A DNA stretch of 50,661 nt from SYAN01 sp964406345 (GCA_964406345.1 CAYORK010000008.1:1-50661), one strand, 5' to 3'; shown: positions 9,400 to 18,876, numbered from the stretch's first letter. The notes: a model not told the origin generated them from the sequence alone. Translations and numbers: made by a program.

Positions 9400-10443
9400 C
9401 TAGTTTCCTAACGCCTTGAGGATCGCATCGCCGACTTCACGAGTCGAGCGCTTCGCATCACCGCGTCCAAGAAGGTCTGCAGCAACTGCACTCTCGACAT
9501 CACGGGCAGCAGCAGTAAGGCCCAAGTGATCCAGGAGCATCGCAACGGAGAGGATCGTTGCGGTGGGATCTGCAATGCCCTTCCCTGCGATATCAGGCGC
9601 GGAGCCGTGAACGGGTTCGAACATCGAGGGGAATTGGCCGGTGGGGTTGATGTTGCCAGAGGCAGCAAGACCGATTCCGCCACAGATCGCGGCAGCGATA
9701 TCAGTGAGGATATCTCCGAAGAGATTGTCAGTGACGACGACATCGAAGCGATCCGGATTGGTGACGAAGAACATCGATGCGGCATCGACGTGGAGGTACT
9801 CGGTTGCGATATTCGGGAATTCCTTTGCCACCTCATTGAAGGTTCGGGTCCAGAGTGATCCCGCGCGAGTGAGGACATTGTTCTTATGAACGAGTGTCAC
9901 CTTCTTGCGCTCTCGAAGCTGCGCACGTTCGAAGGCATTGCGGATCACACGCTCTGCGCCGCGTCGAGTATTGAGACTCTCCTCGGTTGCGATCTCGTTT
10001 TCAGTTCCCTCTGCGAGAACTCCGCCAGCGCCAACGTACGGCCCTTCTGTTCCTTCACGGACTACGACGAAGTCGATCTTCTCGACGCCTGCGAGAGGCG
10101 ACTTCACTCCTGGAAAGAGTCGGGCAGGGCGAAGATTGATGAAATGATCGAAAGCGAAACGAAGTTTGAGAAGAAGTCCGCGCTCCAAGACGCCACTTGG
10201 AACCGATGGATCTCCAACGGCGCCAAGCAGGATTACGTCGGATTTCGCTAACTCTGAAAGGACTGAGTCGGGAAGTGTCTCACCGGTCTTGTGCCAGTAA
10301 CTGGCTCCAAGTTCGTACTCGGTCCTCGTGAAAGAGGCTCCGTACTTTGCACCCACTGCATCAAGCGCGCGAAGGCCCTCTGCGACGACCTCAGGGCCGA
10401 TGCCATCTCCTGCGATGACTGCGAGATTGAAGTTCTTACTCAT
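9400..10443 (-). CDS. leuB: 3-isopropylmalate dehydrogenase
   Basis: NAD-dependent oxidative decarboxylation in leucine synthesis; the family also accepts 3-methylmalate, which would link it to the neighbouring cimA. It is 347 residues with the N-terminal GDGIGPEV motif, the VVREGTEGPY substrate loop, and C-terminal Mg/NAD motifs TDNLFGDILTD and EPVHGSAPDIAG. ATG 10441-10443 is preferred over the adjacent GTG at 10446 because AAGGA lies 8 bases upstream of the ATG. No leuA, leuC or leuD is in the window, so the rest of the leucine pathway is elsewhere. Confidence 0.95.
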   Translation of the reverse strand: MSKNFNLAVIAGDGIGPEVVAEGLRALDAVGAKYGASFTRTEYELGASYWHKTGETLPDSVLSELAKSDVILLGAVGDPSVPSGVLERGLLLKLRFAFDHFINLRPARLFPGVKSPLAGVEKIDFVVVREGTEGPYVGAGGVLAEGTENEIATEESLNTRRGAERVIRNAFERAQLRERKKVTLVHKNNVLTRAGSLWTRTFNEVAKEFPNIATEYLHVDAASMFFVTNPDRFDVVVTDNLFGDILTDIAAAICGGIGLAASGNINPTGQFPSMFEPVHGSAPDIAGKGIADPTATILSVAMLLDHLGLTAAARDVESAVAADLLGRGDAKRSTREVGDAILKALGN

Positions 10444-10454
10444 CACATAGGTCC

Positions 10455-12047
10455 TTAGCTCACCAGCGTCGCAACACGAGCAAGATGTGAACCGGTCTCT
10501 TTCTTGACCAGTTCAACTAGATCTGCATCGATCGATGAGTCGACTGTGATCGCCATCAACGCTTCGCCGCCTTGCTTATCGCGAGCGACCTGCATACCAG
10601 CGATGTTGATCCCTGACTTTCCTAGGGTGTTACCGACGGTGCCGACAACGCCTGGACGATCGACATATTTGAGGAAGAGCAAGTGATCAGTCGGTGCGAG
10701 GTCAAGATCGAAGTTATCAATTTGGATGATCTTCTCCGTCATCTTGATTCCCATCAAGGTTCCATTGACAGTGATCGATTGACCGTCGCTGAAAGCAGCG
10801 TGGAGCGAGATCATCGAGCGATACTCCGGGCTCTCACGATCTGTGGTCACCGCTGAGGTAAGGCCACGCTCTGCAGCAAGACCTGGAGCATTGACGTAGG
10901 TGACATCTTCTGCGCCGGTTGCGATGAGCGCTCCTTTGAGCGCGGAGGTTGCTAGCACTGAACAATCGTGAACGGAGATGTCACCAAGTACTTTGACATC
11001 AATCGAGACTGGAAGTTCATCCGCAAGTGCAGTTGCAACTTGTGCCAACTTCTCCACAAGTGGAAGCGATGGTCGAATCTCCTCATCGATTGCGCCACCT
11101 TTGACGTTGACTGCATCGGGGACGAGTTCACCGGAGAGCGCCTTTCGAACTGAGACTGCAACGGCGATACCGGCGCGCTCTTGCGCTTCGTCAGTTGAAG
11201 CGCCAAGGTGTGGAGTAGCGACGACATTGTCGAGTTCGAAGAGTGGAGAATCCGTACAAGGTTCGGTTGCGAAGACATCAAGTCCGGCACCCGCTACCCG
11301 GCCATCTTTGAGGGCGTCATAGAGAGCCTTCTCATCGAGGACTCCACCACGTGCCGCATTGATGATGCGAACTGATGGTTTGACCTTATGGAGCGCTTCA
11401 TCGTTGATGAGGTTCGCGGTTTCCTTGGTCTTTGGAAGATGGATCGTTATGAAGTCGCTCTCGGCGAGGAGTTGATCGAGCGAGACCAACTTCGCATTGA
11501 GTTGCGCGGCCCGCGCAGGTTGGAGATAAGGGTCGTAGGCGAGGATCTCCATGCCGAAGGCGGACATGCGTTGTGCGACCAATTGGCCGATTCGACCGAA
11601 ACCGACGACGCCGAGCTTCTTCTCGTAGAGCTCAGCACCGGTGTATTTGGATCGTGCCCACTTGCCATTCTTGAGCGCAGCGTGAGCCGGTGAGATGAAA
11701 CGAGCGGAGGCAAGGATCAAACCAATCGCAAGCTCGGCCGCAGAGACGATGTTCGACGTTGGAGCGTTGACCACCATAACGCCAGCAGTCGTCGCAGCAG
11801 GAATATCGACGTTGTCGAGACCGACGCCCGCACGCGCGATGACTTTGAGTCCTTTCGCTGCAGTGATCGCTTCGGCATCCATCTTGGTGGCAGAGCGAAT
11901 CAAGACCGCATCGACACCCTTCGCGAGGGCAGGAAGGAGTTCATCGCGATTTGCGCCATCGCAATTTCGGATCTCGAAGTCAGGTCCAAGAGCTGAGAGC
12001 GTGGCAGGACTCAACTCCTCTGCGATCAATACGACAGGTTTACTCAC
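10455..12047 (-). CDS. serA: D-3-phosphoglycerate dehydrogenase
   Basis: First step of serine synthesis. The 530-residue long form has a substrate/NAD-binding core (GFGRIGQL at 149-156; Arg233 in NAARGGV, Glu262, His280 in ATPHLGAST), an intervening ASB-type domain, and a C-terminal ACT domain that in actinobacteria senses serine. The GTG start at 12045-12047 overlaps the end of ilvC (stop 12040-12042) by 8 bases, so the two are translationally coupled. serA inside an ilv-leu operon is a known actinobacterial arrangement. Confidence 0.95.
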   Translation of the reverse strand: MSKPVVLIAEELSPATLSALGPDFEIRNCDGANRDELLPALAKGVDAVLIRSATKMDAEAITAAKGLKVIARAGVGLDNVDIPAATTAGVMVVNAPTSNIVSAAELAIGLILASARFISPAHAALKNGKWARSKYTGAELYEKKLGVVGFGRIGQLVAQRMSAFGMEILAYDPYLQPARAAQLNAKLVSLDQLLAESDFITIHLPKTKETANLINDEALHKVKPSVRIINAARGGVLDEKALYDALKDGRVAGAGLDVFATEPCTDSPLFELDNVVATPHLGASTDEAQERAGIAVAVSVRKALSGELVPDAVNVKGGAIDEEIRPSLPLVEKLAQVATALADELPVSIDVKVLGDISVHDCSVLATSALKGALIATGAEDVTYVNAPGLAAERGLTSAVTTDRESPEYRSMISLHAAFSDGQSITVNGTLMGIKMTEKIIQIDNFDLDLAPTDHLLFLKYVDRPGVVGTVGNTLGKSGINIAGMQVARDKQGGEALMAITVDSSIDADLVELVKKETGSHLARVATLVS

Positions 12048-13074
12048 GCGCAGCGGAACCTTCCTTGTAATCCTCTTTACCGCCGGACTTGACCCAAGCC
12101 ATCATCTTTCGAAGTTCACGTCCGACAGCTTCAATCGGATGTGCTTCGCCCTTGGCGCGCAGCGCCTTGAACTCCGTTGCACCACCATCTTGATCCTTGA
12201 TGAATCGCTCAGCGAAAGAGCCGTTCTGGATATCAGCGAGGACCGCCTTCATATTCTCTTTGACATGTGGATCGATGACGCGAGGACCAGAGACATAGTC
12301 ACCATATTCAGCAGTGTCAGAGACAGACCAACGCTGCTTTGCGATTCCGCCTTCGTACATCAGATCGACGATGAGTTTGAGTTCATGGAGGCACTCGAAA
12401 TAAGCCACTTCTGGCTGGTATCCCGCTTCGATCAAGGTCTCATAGCCATACATGACGAGTTGTGATGCGCCACCGCAGAGGACTGATTGCTCGCCGAAGA
12501 GATCGGTTTCGGTCTCCTCAGTGAAAGTGGTGAGGATCGCTCCAGCGCGAAGACCTCCCATTGCTTTCGCATAGGAGAGAGTGAGTGGCCATGCATTTCC
12601 CGTCGCATCTTGCTCTACAGCGACGAGGTCTGGAACACCGCGCCCTGCGACATATTCGCGGCGGACGAGATGACCTGGTCCCTTTGGTGCGACCATGCAG
12701 ACATCGATATTTGCCTCTGGCTTGATGTAACCGAATCGAATGTTGAATCCATGGCCGAAGAAGAGCGCTGAACCTGGCTTGAGGTTCGGGCGAATGGATT
12801 CGTTGTAGATATGGCGTTGCTTATGGTCGGGGGCAAGAAGCATCACAACATCGGCTTCCTTGACTGCATCGGCGACGGAGAGGACTCGAAGTCCTTCCTC
12901 TTCTGCCTTCGCACGAGACTTCGATCCGTCAGCAAGACCGACTCGGACATCGACACCTGAGTCACGGAGATTGAGAGCATGGGCATGGCCTTGTGAGCCG
13001 TAGCCGATGACTGCGACCTTCTTGCTCTGGATGATCGAAAGGTCTGCATCCTCATCGTGATAGATAGTTGCCAC
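12040..13074 (-). CDS. ilvC: Ketol-acid reductoisomerase (class I)
   Basis: Converts acetolactate or acetohydroxybutyrate to the dihydroxy acid with NADPH and Mg. The 344 residues are class I length. The NADPH motif GYGSQG is at 24-29, followed by MVAPKGPGH and the knotted C-terminal domain with Mg ligands in ETETDLFGEQ. The GTG start at 13072-13074 was chosen because a purine-rich AAGGAGCAAGGA tract precedes it and the family N-terminus begins here (VATIYHDEDA); the frame extends upstream without family similarity. It follows ilvN by 58 bases and overlaps serA. Confidence 0.95.
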   Translation of the reverse strand: MATIYHDEDADLSIIQSKKVAVIGYGSQGHAHALNLRDSGVDVRVGLADGSKSRAKAEEEGLRVLSVADAVKEADVVMLLAPDHKQRHIYNESIRPNLKPGSALFFGHGFNIRFGYIKPEANIDVCMVAPKGPGHLVRREYVAGRGVPDLVAVEQDATGNAWPLTLSYAKAMGGLRAGAILTTFTEETETDLFGEQSVLCGGASQLVMYGYETLIEAGYQPEVAYFECLHELKLIVDLMYEGGIAKQRWSVSDTAEYGDYVSGPRVIDPHVKENMKAVLADIQNGSFAERFIKDQDGGATEFKALRAKGEAHPIEAVGRELRKMMAWVKSGGKEDYKEGSAARE

Positions 13075-13132
13075 GTTCCTTGCTCCTTTTTCTCGTTGTT
13101 CTTGCGGTGTTCTAGCGTTGCACTGACTTCTT

Positions 13133-13693
13133 CTAGTTCTGATAATCCGCAGTGAGCGCATCGGCGCTGTTGGGATCCTCCGGATTACTCAGGCCCGTCT
13201 CCTGTCGCACTCGATCCGTGAGTGTCATCTTCCCCTTCTCAAGTGCGATGACACCCGATTGAACGAGTTCGATCACTTTGTAGGAGGAGAGATCCTTGAG
13301 GAGGGCTTCGAGTTGATCGCTCTCAGCGACGGCTTCGACGATCGGCGTCTCACCATCATCGACGATCCTCGCACCATGCTTCTCAATGACCGATATGAGA
13401 TTGGCATCACTCTTGGCGAGTTTGACCAGCAAGAGTTCACGCTCGTAGCTCTCATCTGCGCGCATCTCTTGGATGCCGATCACATTGATGAGTTTGAAGA
13501 GTTGTGCGCTGACCTGATCAAGGGCATGGCCTTCAAGGTTCAAGACGATCGTCATGCGAGAGATCTTGGGATCCTCAGTCGGACCCACCGCAAGGGAGTC
13601 GATGTTGTAACCACGACGAGAGAAGAGCGCAGCGACGCGAGCAAGCACACCGGGGCTGTTTTCGACGAGGACAGAGAGAGTATGGATCGCCAT
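13133..13693 (-). CDS. ilvN: Acetolactate synthase small (regulatory) subunit
   Basis: The regulatory partner of IlvB that confers valine feedback. Its 186 residues contain an N-terminal ACT domain (HTLSVLVENSPGVLARVAALF, then RRGYNIDSLAVG) and a C-terminal ALS_ss_C-like domain. The ATG abuts the ilvB stop directly, with no gap, as expected for subunits made in balance. It ends 58 bases before the ilvC GTG. Confidence 0.95.
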   Translation of the reverse strand: MAIHTLSVLVENSPGVLARVAALFSRRGYNIDSLAVGPTEDPKISRMTIVLNLEGHALDQVSAQLFKLINVIGIQEMRADESYERELLLVKLAKSDANLISVIEKHGARIVDDGETPIVEAVAESDQLEALLKDLSSYKVIELVQSGVIALEKGKMTLTDRVRQETGLSNPEDPNSADALTADYQN

Positions 13694-15430
13694 CTATAAC
13701 TCCTGCGATCCCCAGTCGGGCGCCATCTCTCGCGCGATCATGATGTCATCATTGGAAGTCCCAGCAGCGACCATCGGCCAGACCATGGCATCGCGATAGA
13801 CGCCAAAATCAATCACGACCGGCGCGTCATTGATCGACATCGCCTCTTTGATCGTTGCATCGACATCATCCTTGCTCTCGCAACGGAGGCCAACGCATCC
13901 CATCGCATCTGCAAGTTTGACGAAGTCAGGGATGCGCTTGGAATGAAGGTCGGTGTTGGAATACCGAGAGGAATAGAAGAGCGTCTGCCATTGACGAACC
14001 ATGCCAAGGCTCTCATTGTTGATGATCGCTACCTTGATCGGAATCTTGTTGATCGCACAGGTGACGAGTTCTTGATTGGTCATCTGGAAGCAACCATCGC
14101 CATCGATCGCCCAGACGGTGGTATCTGGCATGCCGACCTTCGCACCCATAGCAGCCGGGACGGCGTAACCCATCGTGCCAAGTCCACCCGAGTTCAGCCA
14201 TGTTCGCGGGTTCTCGTACTTGATGAATTGTGATGCCCACATCTGATGTTGTCCGACACCAGCGCAATAGATCGAATCAGGTCCTGAGATCGCACCGATC
14301 CGCTCGATCACATATTGCGGTGAGAGTCCATCTGCGGGATGGTCATAGCCGAGCGGATATGTCTGACGAAGTCCACCCATCTGCTTCCACCAAGTGGTGA
14401 GATCAGGTTTGTTCTTCGCAAACTCATCGTTGAGCGCAGGGATGAGCGCGTTGATGTTTCTCTTGAGGTCTCCAATGAGTGCGACATCCGCGAAGCGATT
14501 CTTGCCGATCTCTGCGGGGTCGATATCTGCGTGGATGACCTTGGCATTGACCGCAAAAGTCGAGAGTTTTCCAGTGACTCGATCATCGAATCGAGCACCA
14601 AGGGTGATGAGGAGATCAGCCTTCTGTAGCGCTGTCACGGCTGCGACAGTTCCATGCATTCCGGGCATCCCGAGATGAAGTGGGTGCGAGTCAGGGAATG
14701 CACCTCGCGCCATCAAGGTGGTAACGACCGGAGCGCCGGTCAATTCAGCGAGCGCGAAAAGCTCCTTCGTCGCGTTCGACTTGATGATGCCACCGCCGAC
14801 ATAGAGGACCGGCTTCTTTGACTCTGCGATCAATCGCGCTGCGTCACGGATCGCTTCACTCTCAGCATCGAGTTGTAGTCGATATCCGGCAAGCGCTCGT
14901 TGTTTCGGCCAGGTGAAGGTGGTCATCTTCTGGAGCGCGTCCTTGGCAATATCGACAAGGACTGGACCTGGGCGTCCTGTTCCTGCGATATAGAAGGCCT
15001 CTGCGATCGCCTGCGGAATCTCAGCGGGATCTGTGATCAGGTAATTGTGCTTGGTCACTGGCATCGTGACGCCACGAATATCTGCTTCTTGGAATGCATC
15101 AGTTCCGATCGCAGCAGATGGGACCTGCCCTGTGATCGCAACGATAGGAACAGAGTCCATATGGGCATCGGCAAGTGGAGTGACGAGGTTGGTAGCTCCT
15201 GGACCTGAGGTGGCGATGCAGACACCGACGCGACCTGTCGCTTGGGCATAACCTGTCGCGGCGTGACCCGCGCCCTGTTCATGACGAACGAGGATGTGTC
15301 GGATCGATGAATCGAAAATCGGGTCGTAAGCAGGAAGTATCGCTCCACCAGGGATGCCAAACATGACATCGACACCAGCGCGCTCGAGGGACATCACCAG
15401 CGACTTCGCACCTGTGACTTGCTCGCTCAC
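13694..15430 (-). CDS. ilvB: Acetolactate synthase large (catalytic) subunit
   Basis: A ThDP/FAD enzyme that condenses pyruvate with pyruvate or 2-ketobutyrate, the common entry to Val, Leu and Ile. It is 578 residues with the N-terminal PYR domain carrying catalytic Glu51 (RHEQGAGHAATGY), a central domain, and a C-terminal ThDP domain with the GDGCFQMT motif and a later Asn. The GTG at 15428-15430 has AGGGGAG about 8 bases upstream. It is the first structural gene after the attenuator at 15473-15611 and should be controlled by it. Confidence 0.95.
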   Translation of the reverse strand: MSEQVTGAKSLVMSLERAGVDVMFGIPGGAILPAYDPIFDSSIRHILVRHEQGAGHAATGYAQATGRVGVCIATSGPGATNLVTPLADAHMDSVPIVAITGQVPSAAIGTDAFQEADIRGVTMPVTKHNYLITDPAEIPQAIAEAFYIAGTGRPGPVLVDIAKDALQKMTTFTWPKQRALAGYRLQLDAESEAIRDAARLIAESKKPVLYVGGGIIKSNATKELFALAELTGAPVVTTLMARGAFPDSHPLHLGMPGMHGTVAAVTALQKADLLITLGARFDDRVTGKLSTFAVNAKVIHADIDPAEIGKNRFADVALIGDLKRNINALIPALNDEFAKNKPDLTTWWKQMGGLRQTYPLGYDHPADGLSPQYVIERIGAISGPDSIYCAGVGQHQMWASQFIKYENPRTWLNSGGLGTMGYAVPAAMGAKVGMPDTTVWAIDGDGCFQMTNQELVTCAINKIPIKVAIINNESLGMVRQWQTLFYSSRYSNTDLHSKRIPDFVKLADAMGCVGLRCESKDDVDATIKEAMSINDAPVVIDFGVYRDAMVWPMVAAGTSNDDIMIAREMAPDWGSQEL

Positions 15431-15472
15431 TTTGACACTCCCCTCTCGCTCATCTCACTTACCCCAGCAATG

Positions 15473-15505
15473 AAAAAACCCTCAGTTTCCACTGAGGGTT
15501 GCGCG
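15473..15505 (-). terminator. ilvB attenuator terminator with overlapping antiterminator pairing
   Basis: On the minus strand the arms AACCCTCAGT and ACTGAGGGTT (loop GGAA, 15477-15500) form a perfect 10-bp stem running into a T-tract (15473-15478): an intrinsic terminator about 40 bases before ilvB. The segment CGCGCAACCC (15496-15505), which includes the left terminator arm, can instead pair in 9 of 10 positions with GGGGTGCGCG (15528-15537) inside the last codons of the leader peptide. The two structures exclude each other, the classic attenuation layout. Confidence 0.85.
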
Positions 15506-15521
15506 CTTCCGACTCTTGAAG

Positions 15522-15611
15522 TCAGATCGCGCACCCCGCGATCACCACTGAAATCACCACGGAGATGGCCCCCGATGGCGAGACAGACGAGTCGATCACG
15601 CGGGATTGCAT
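15522..15611 (-). CDS. ilvB leader peptide, 29 codons, Val/Ile-rich
   Basis: The minus-strand ATG at 15609-15611 opens a 29-codon frame ending in TGA at 15522-15524. It holds six Val and five Ile codons, with the dense run ISVVISVVIAG at codons 16-26 just ahead of the antiterminator segment. Ribosome stalling in that run would leave GGGGTGCGCG free to form the antiterminator; reading to the stop would cover it and let the terminator form. No Leu codon is present, so the sensor should respond to valine and isoleucine. The ATG lies at the predicted transcription start, so the leader is probably leaderless, as described for ilvB leaders in other actinobacteria. Confidence 0.85.
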   Translation of the reverse strand: MQSRVIDSSVSPSGAISVVISVVIAGCAI

Positions 15612-15617
15612 GGCGTA

Positions 15618-15646
15618 ATTCTCGCTGCTGGAAAAGGAGTAGTCAA
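15618..15646 (-). promoter_or_regulatory. Promoter of the ilvB leader/operon
   Basis: Minus-strand -35 TTGACT (15641-15646), 17-base spacer, -10 GAGAAT (15618-15623), then six bases to the leader ATG. The spacing puts +1 at the A of the ATG. It lies between the ilvD stop and the leader, so the ilvB operon has its own promoter even if some read-through from ilvD occurs; no terminator separates ilvD from it. Confidence 0.65.
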
Positions 15647-15675
15647 CCCTTGAGATGGTCGTCTCAGGATTTGAA

Positions 15676-17355
15676 CTAGTCGCAGACCGCTCCGCGCGAT
15701 GCCGACCCCACCAGTTTCACATACTTGGCAAGGACGCCACGCGTATAGCGGGGAGGCAAGGGCGAGAAGCTCTCTCGCCGTTTGGCCAATTCGGCGCCAT
15801 CGACGAGAAGTTCGAGAGAGCGAGATGGGATGTCGATCCGAACGCGGTCACCATCCTTGATCAATGCGATCGGTCCACCATCGGCGGCCTCGGGCGCGAT
15901 ATGTCCGACACAGAGCCCAGTCGATCCACCTGAGAAACGACCATCGGTGAGCAATAAGACTGATTTACCGAGACCTGCACCCTTGATCGCGCCAGTGATC
16001 ATCAACATCTCGCGCATTCCCGGACCACCCTTCGGTCCCTCATAGCGAATGACGACGACATCGCCGGCTTGGATCGTTCCATTCTCGAGAGCTTCCATCG
16101 CGGATTGTTCCCGGTCGAAGACACGTGCAGGACCTTCGAACTTCTCTACATCGATTCCAGCGTTCTTCACAACTGCACCATCAGGTGCAAGTGAACCTCC
16201 GAGGATGGTGATGCCACCACCTTTCGACATCGGACTTTTCGCTGCGCGAAGGATCTCGCCATCTGGATCTGGTGGCGCGATGTGAGCGAGGTTCTCCGCC
16301 ATCGTCTTACCAGTGACGGTGAGGCAATCTCCATGAAGAAGTCCGGCATCAAGCAGAGCCTTGAGGACTACTGGAATGCCGCCGACCTTATCGAGATCGG
16401 TCATGACGAATCGTCCGAATGGTTTGAGGTCGCCTAGAAGTGGTGTCTTCGCACTGATTCGTTGGAAATCATCGAGCGTGAGATCGACTCGAGCTTCGTG
16501 TGCCATGGCAAGAAGATGGAGGACTGAGTTCGTCGAACCACCAAGAGCCATCACAGCCGTGATCGCATTCTCGAATGCTTTCTTTGTCATGATGTCGCGC
16601 GCAGTGATCCCTTGTCGGATCAATTCGACGACCGCTTCGCCTGCTTTGATCGCGTAGGTATCACGACGACGATCGATCGCAGGAGGCGATGCGGAACCCG
16701 GTAGCGAGAGACCGATCGCCTCGCCTACGGTCGCCATGGTGTTTGCGGTGTACATACCGCCGCATGCACCTTCGCCAGGGCATATCGCCCGTTCGATCTT
16801 GTCCACTTCTTCTTGGCTGATCAAACCCCGGGCGCAAGCTCCGACAGCTTCAAAGGCGTCGATGATCGTGACGTCCCTGCCGTCGACATTTCCAGGCATG
16901 ATCGAGCCGGCATAGACGAAGACGTTGGCGACATCGAGACGAGCAGCCGCCATCATCATTCCAGGAAGCGACTTGTCGCATCCTGCAAAGGTCACCATGC
17001 CATCGAAACGTTCGGCTTCCATCACTGTCTCTACTGAGTCGGCAATCACCTCACGCGAAACCAGAGAGAAATGCATCCCTTCATGTCCCATCGAGATTCC
17101 ATCTGACATCGAGATGGTCCCGAACATCATCGGGAATCCGCCGGCTTTACGAACGCCTTCCTTCGACGCCTTTGCGAGACGATCCAAGGGCATATTGCAG
17201 GGCGTGATCTCATTCCATGAAGAAGCGATACCGATCTGAGGTTTCGCAAAGTCATCATCTTTCATGCCGACGGCGCGGAGCATGCCGCGTGCCGGGGCAC
17301 GTTCCAATCCATCTGTGACTTGATAGGAGCGCGGCTTCATCGGATTGGTAGTCAT
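15676..17355 (-). CDS. ilvD: Dihydroxy-acid dehydratase
   Basis: An Fe-S enzyme that dehydrates the dihydroxy acid to the 2-keto acid in Val, Ile and Leu synthesis. It is 559 residues in the IlvD/Edd family, with conserved cysteine segments TPCNMPL, FAGCDKSLPG and GACGGMYTAN, and the C-terminal TDGRFSGGSTG motif. ATG start at 17355, 15 bases after the gatB stop, so it is probably in the gatCAB transcript rather than the attenuated ilvB operon just downstream. Confidence 0.95.
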   Translation of the reverse strand: MTTNPMKPRSYQVTDGLERAPARGMLRAVGMKDDDFAKPQIGIASSWNEITPCNMPLDRLAKASKEGVRKAGGFPMMFGTISMSDGISMGHEGMHFSLVSREVIADSVETVMEAERFDGMVTFAGCDKSLPGMMMAAARLDVANVFVYAGSIMPGNVDGRDVTIIDAFEAVGACARGLISQEEVDKIERAICPGEGACGGMYTANTMATVGEAIGLSLPGSASPPAIDRRRDTYAIKAGEAVVELIRQGITARDIMTKKAFENAITAVMALGGSTNSVLHLLAMAHEARVDLTLDDFQRISAKTPLLGDLKPFGRFVMTDLDKVGGIPVVLKALLDAGLLHGDCLTVTGKTMAENLAHIAPPDPDGEILRAAKSPMSKGGGITILGGSLAPDGAVVKNAGIDVEKFEGPARVFDREQSAMEALENGTIQAGDVVVIRYEGPKGGPGMREMLMITGAIKGAGLGKSVLLLTDGRFSGGSTGLCVGHIAPEAADGGPIALIKDGDRVRIDIPSRSLELLVDGAELAKRRESFSPLPPRYTRGVLAKYVKLVGSASRGAVCD

Positions 17356-17370
17356 GAACTCACTCGTCTC

Positions 17371-18876
17371 TCACTCTGACTGTCCCAAGGTCTTCAAGAG
17401 TAACGAACGAACCTTTGCAGCATCCGCTTGACCCTTGGTCTCCTTCATCACAGCGCCGATCAAGGCACCAGCTGCTGGGATGTGACCACCCCGTACCTTC
17501 TCGGCGACATCTGGTTGCGCTGCTATGGCTTTCTCGATTGCGGCAAGAAGGGCACCGTCATCGGAGACGACCTTGAATCCGCGGGTAGCGATCACTTCTT
17601 GAGGAGATCCTTCACCGTTGATGACACCTTCTACTACCTGCCTCGCCAGTTTGTCGGTGAGTTCGCCCTTGCTGACCAAGTCGACGATCGTTGCGACATC
17701 CTTCGGCGAGATGGAGAGCTCGGAAGCGGGAAGCTCACGTTCATTCGCAATGCGTGCGATCTCGCCAAGCCACCAGCCGCGAGCCTTCGTTGGATCCGCG
17801 CCGAGCTTTACGCTCTCTTCAACCAAGTCAAGGACATCTGCGTTGACCATTGCGGCCATCTCTTTATCGGGAACCGCCCAGGCATCTTGCAATCTCTTCC
17901 GTCGCTCGGAAGGCCTTTCGGGAAGTCTCGATCGGATCTCTTCGATCCACTCCTTCGATGGTGCAACAGGAACAAGATCAGGTTCTGGGAAGTAGCGGTA
18001 ATCCTCAGCCTGCTCTTTGCTGCGACCAGGGGTGGTTTCACCGGAGTTCTCCTGGAAGTGGCGAGTCTCTTGTTTGACGCGCTCACCCTTTCCGAGAATC
18101 CCAGCATGGCGGATCATCTCCGCTCTCACTGCACGTTCGACGGAGCGAAGTGAGTTGACGTTCTTCGTCTCACTTCGAATCCCTAACTTCTTCTCTCCAA
18201 TAGGTCGAAGTGAGACGTTGGCATCACAGCGAAGCGAGCCCTGTTCCATCTTCACATCGCTAACGCCAAGCCCTCGCAAGATATCGCGCAGTTCCTTGAC
18301 ATAGGCCTTTGCAACGAGAGGGGCATACTTTCCGGTTCCCTCGATCGTCTTGGTGACGATCTCAACGAGAGGGATCCCAGCGCGGTTGTAATCGAGAAGC
18401 GAGTAGTCGGCGCCATGGATACGACCCGTTGCGCCACCGACGTGGAGCGACTTTCCGGTGTCTTCTTCCATGTGGACGCGCTCGATCTCGACGCGAAACT
18501 CCTTGATCCCATCTTCGGTCTCGACTTCGAGGTCGAGGTACCCGTTGATGCAGATCGGCTCGTCATATTGCGAGGTCTGAAAGTTCTTCGGCATATCGGG
18601 ATAGAAGTAGTTCTTGCGGGCGAAGCGGCTAAAGGGTGCGATTGAGCAATTGAGTGCGAGTCCGATAGCGATCGTGTACTCGATCGCCTTACCGTTGACG
18701 ACAGGGAGCGAACCAGGAAGGCCCAGGCATACCGGACAGACTTGAGTATTCGGTTCAGCGCCGAAGTTCGTAGCGCAGCCACAGAACATCTTCGAAACTG
18801 TGCCGAGTTCGACATGGACCTCAAGACCGAGGACCGGGTCGTACTTGGAAATGACTTCGTCGTAGGAGATCGCCAT
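17371..18876 (-). CDS. gatB: Asp/Glu-tRNA amidotransferase subunit B
   Basis: The kinase/tRNA-binding subunit of GatCAB, which converts Glu-tRNA(Gln) and Asp-tRNA(Asn) to the amidated forms. It is 501 residues with the N-terminal signature GLEVHVEL, a Zn-binding Cys cluster (CGCATNF, CPVCLGLPG), a central catalytic cradle, and a C-terminal YqeY-like tail. The ATG at 18874-18876 overlaps the gatA stop as TGATG; GTG at 18879 is an equally plausible start one codon earlier. Confidence 0.95.
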   Translation of the reverse strand: MAISYDEVISKYDPVLGLEVHVELGTVSKMFCGCATNFGAEPNTQVCPVCLGLPGSLPVVNGKAIEYTIAIGLALNCSIAPFSRFARKNYFYPDMPKNFQTSQYDEPICINGYLDLEVETEDGIKEFRVEIERVHMEEDTGKSLHVGGATGRIHGADYSLLDYNRAGIPLVEIVTKTIEGTGKYAPLVAKAYVKELRDILRGLGVSDVKMEQGSLRCDANVSLRPIGEKKLGIRSETKNVNSLRSVERAVRAEMIRHAGILGKGERVKQETRHFQENSGETTPGRSKEQAEDYRYFPEPDLVPVAPSKEWIEEIRSRLPERPSERRKRLQDAWAVPDKEMAAMVNADVLDLVEESVKLGADPTKARGWWLGEIARIANERELPASELSISPKDVATIVDLVSKGELTDKLARQVVEGVINGEGSPQEVIATRGFKVVSDDGALLAAIEKAIAAQPDVAEKVRGGHIPAAGALIGAVMKETKGQADAAKVRSLLLKTLGQSE

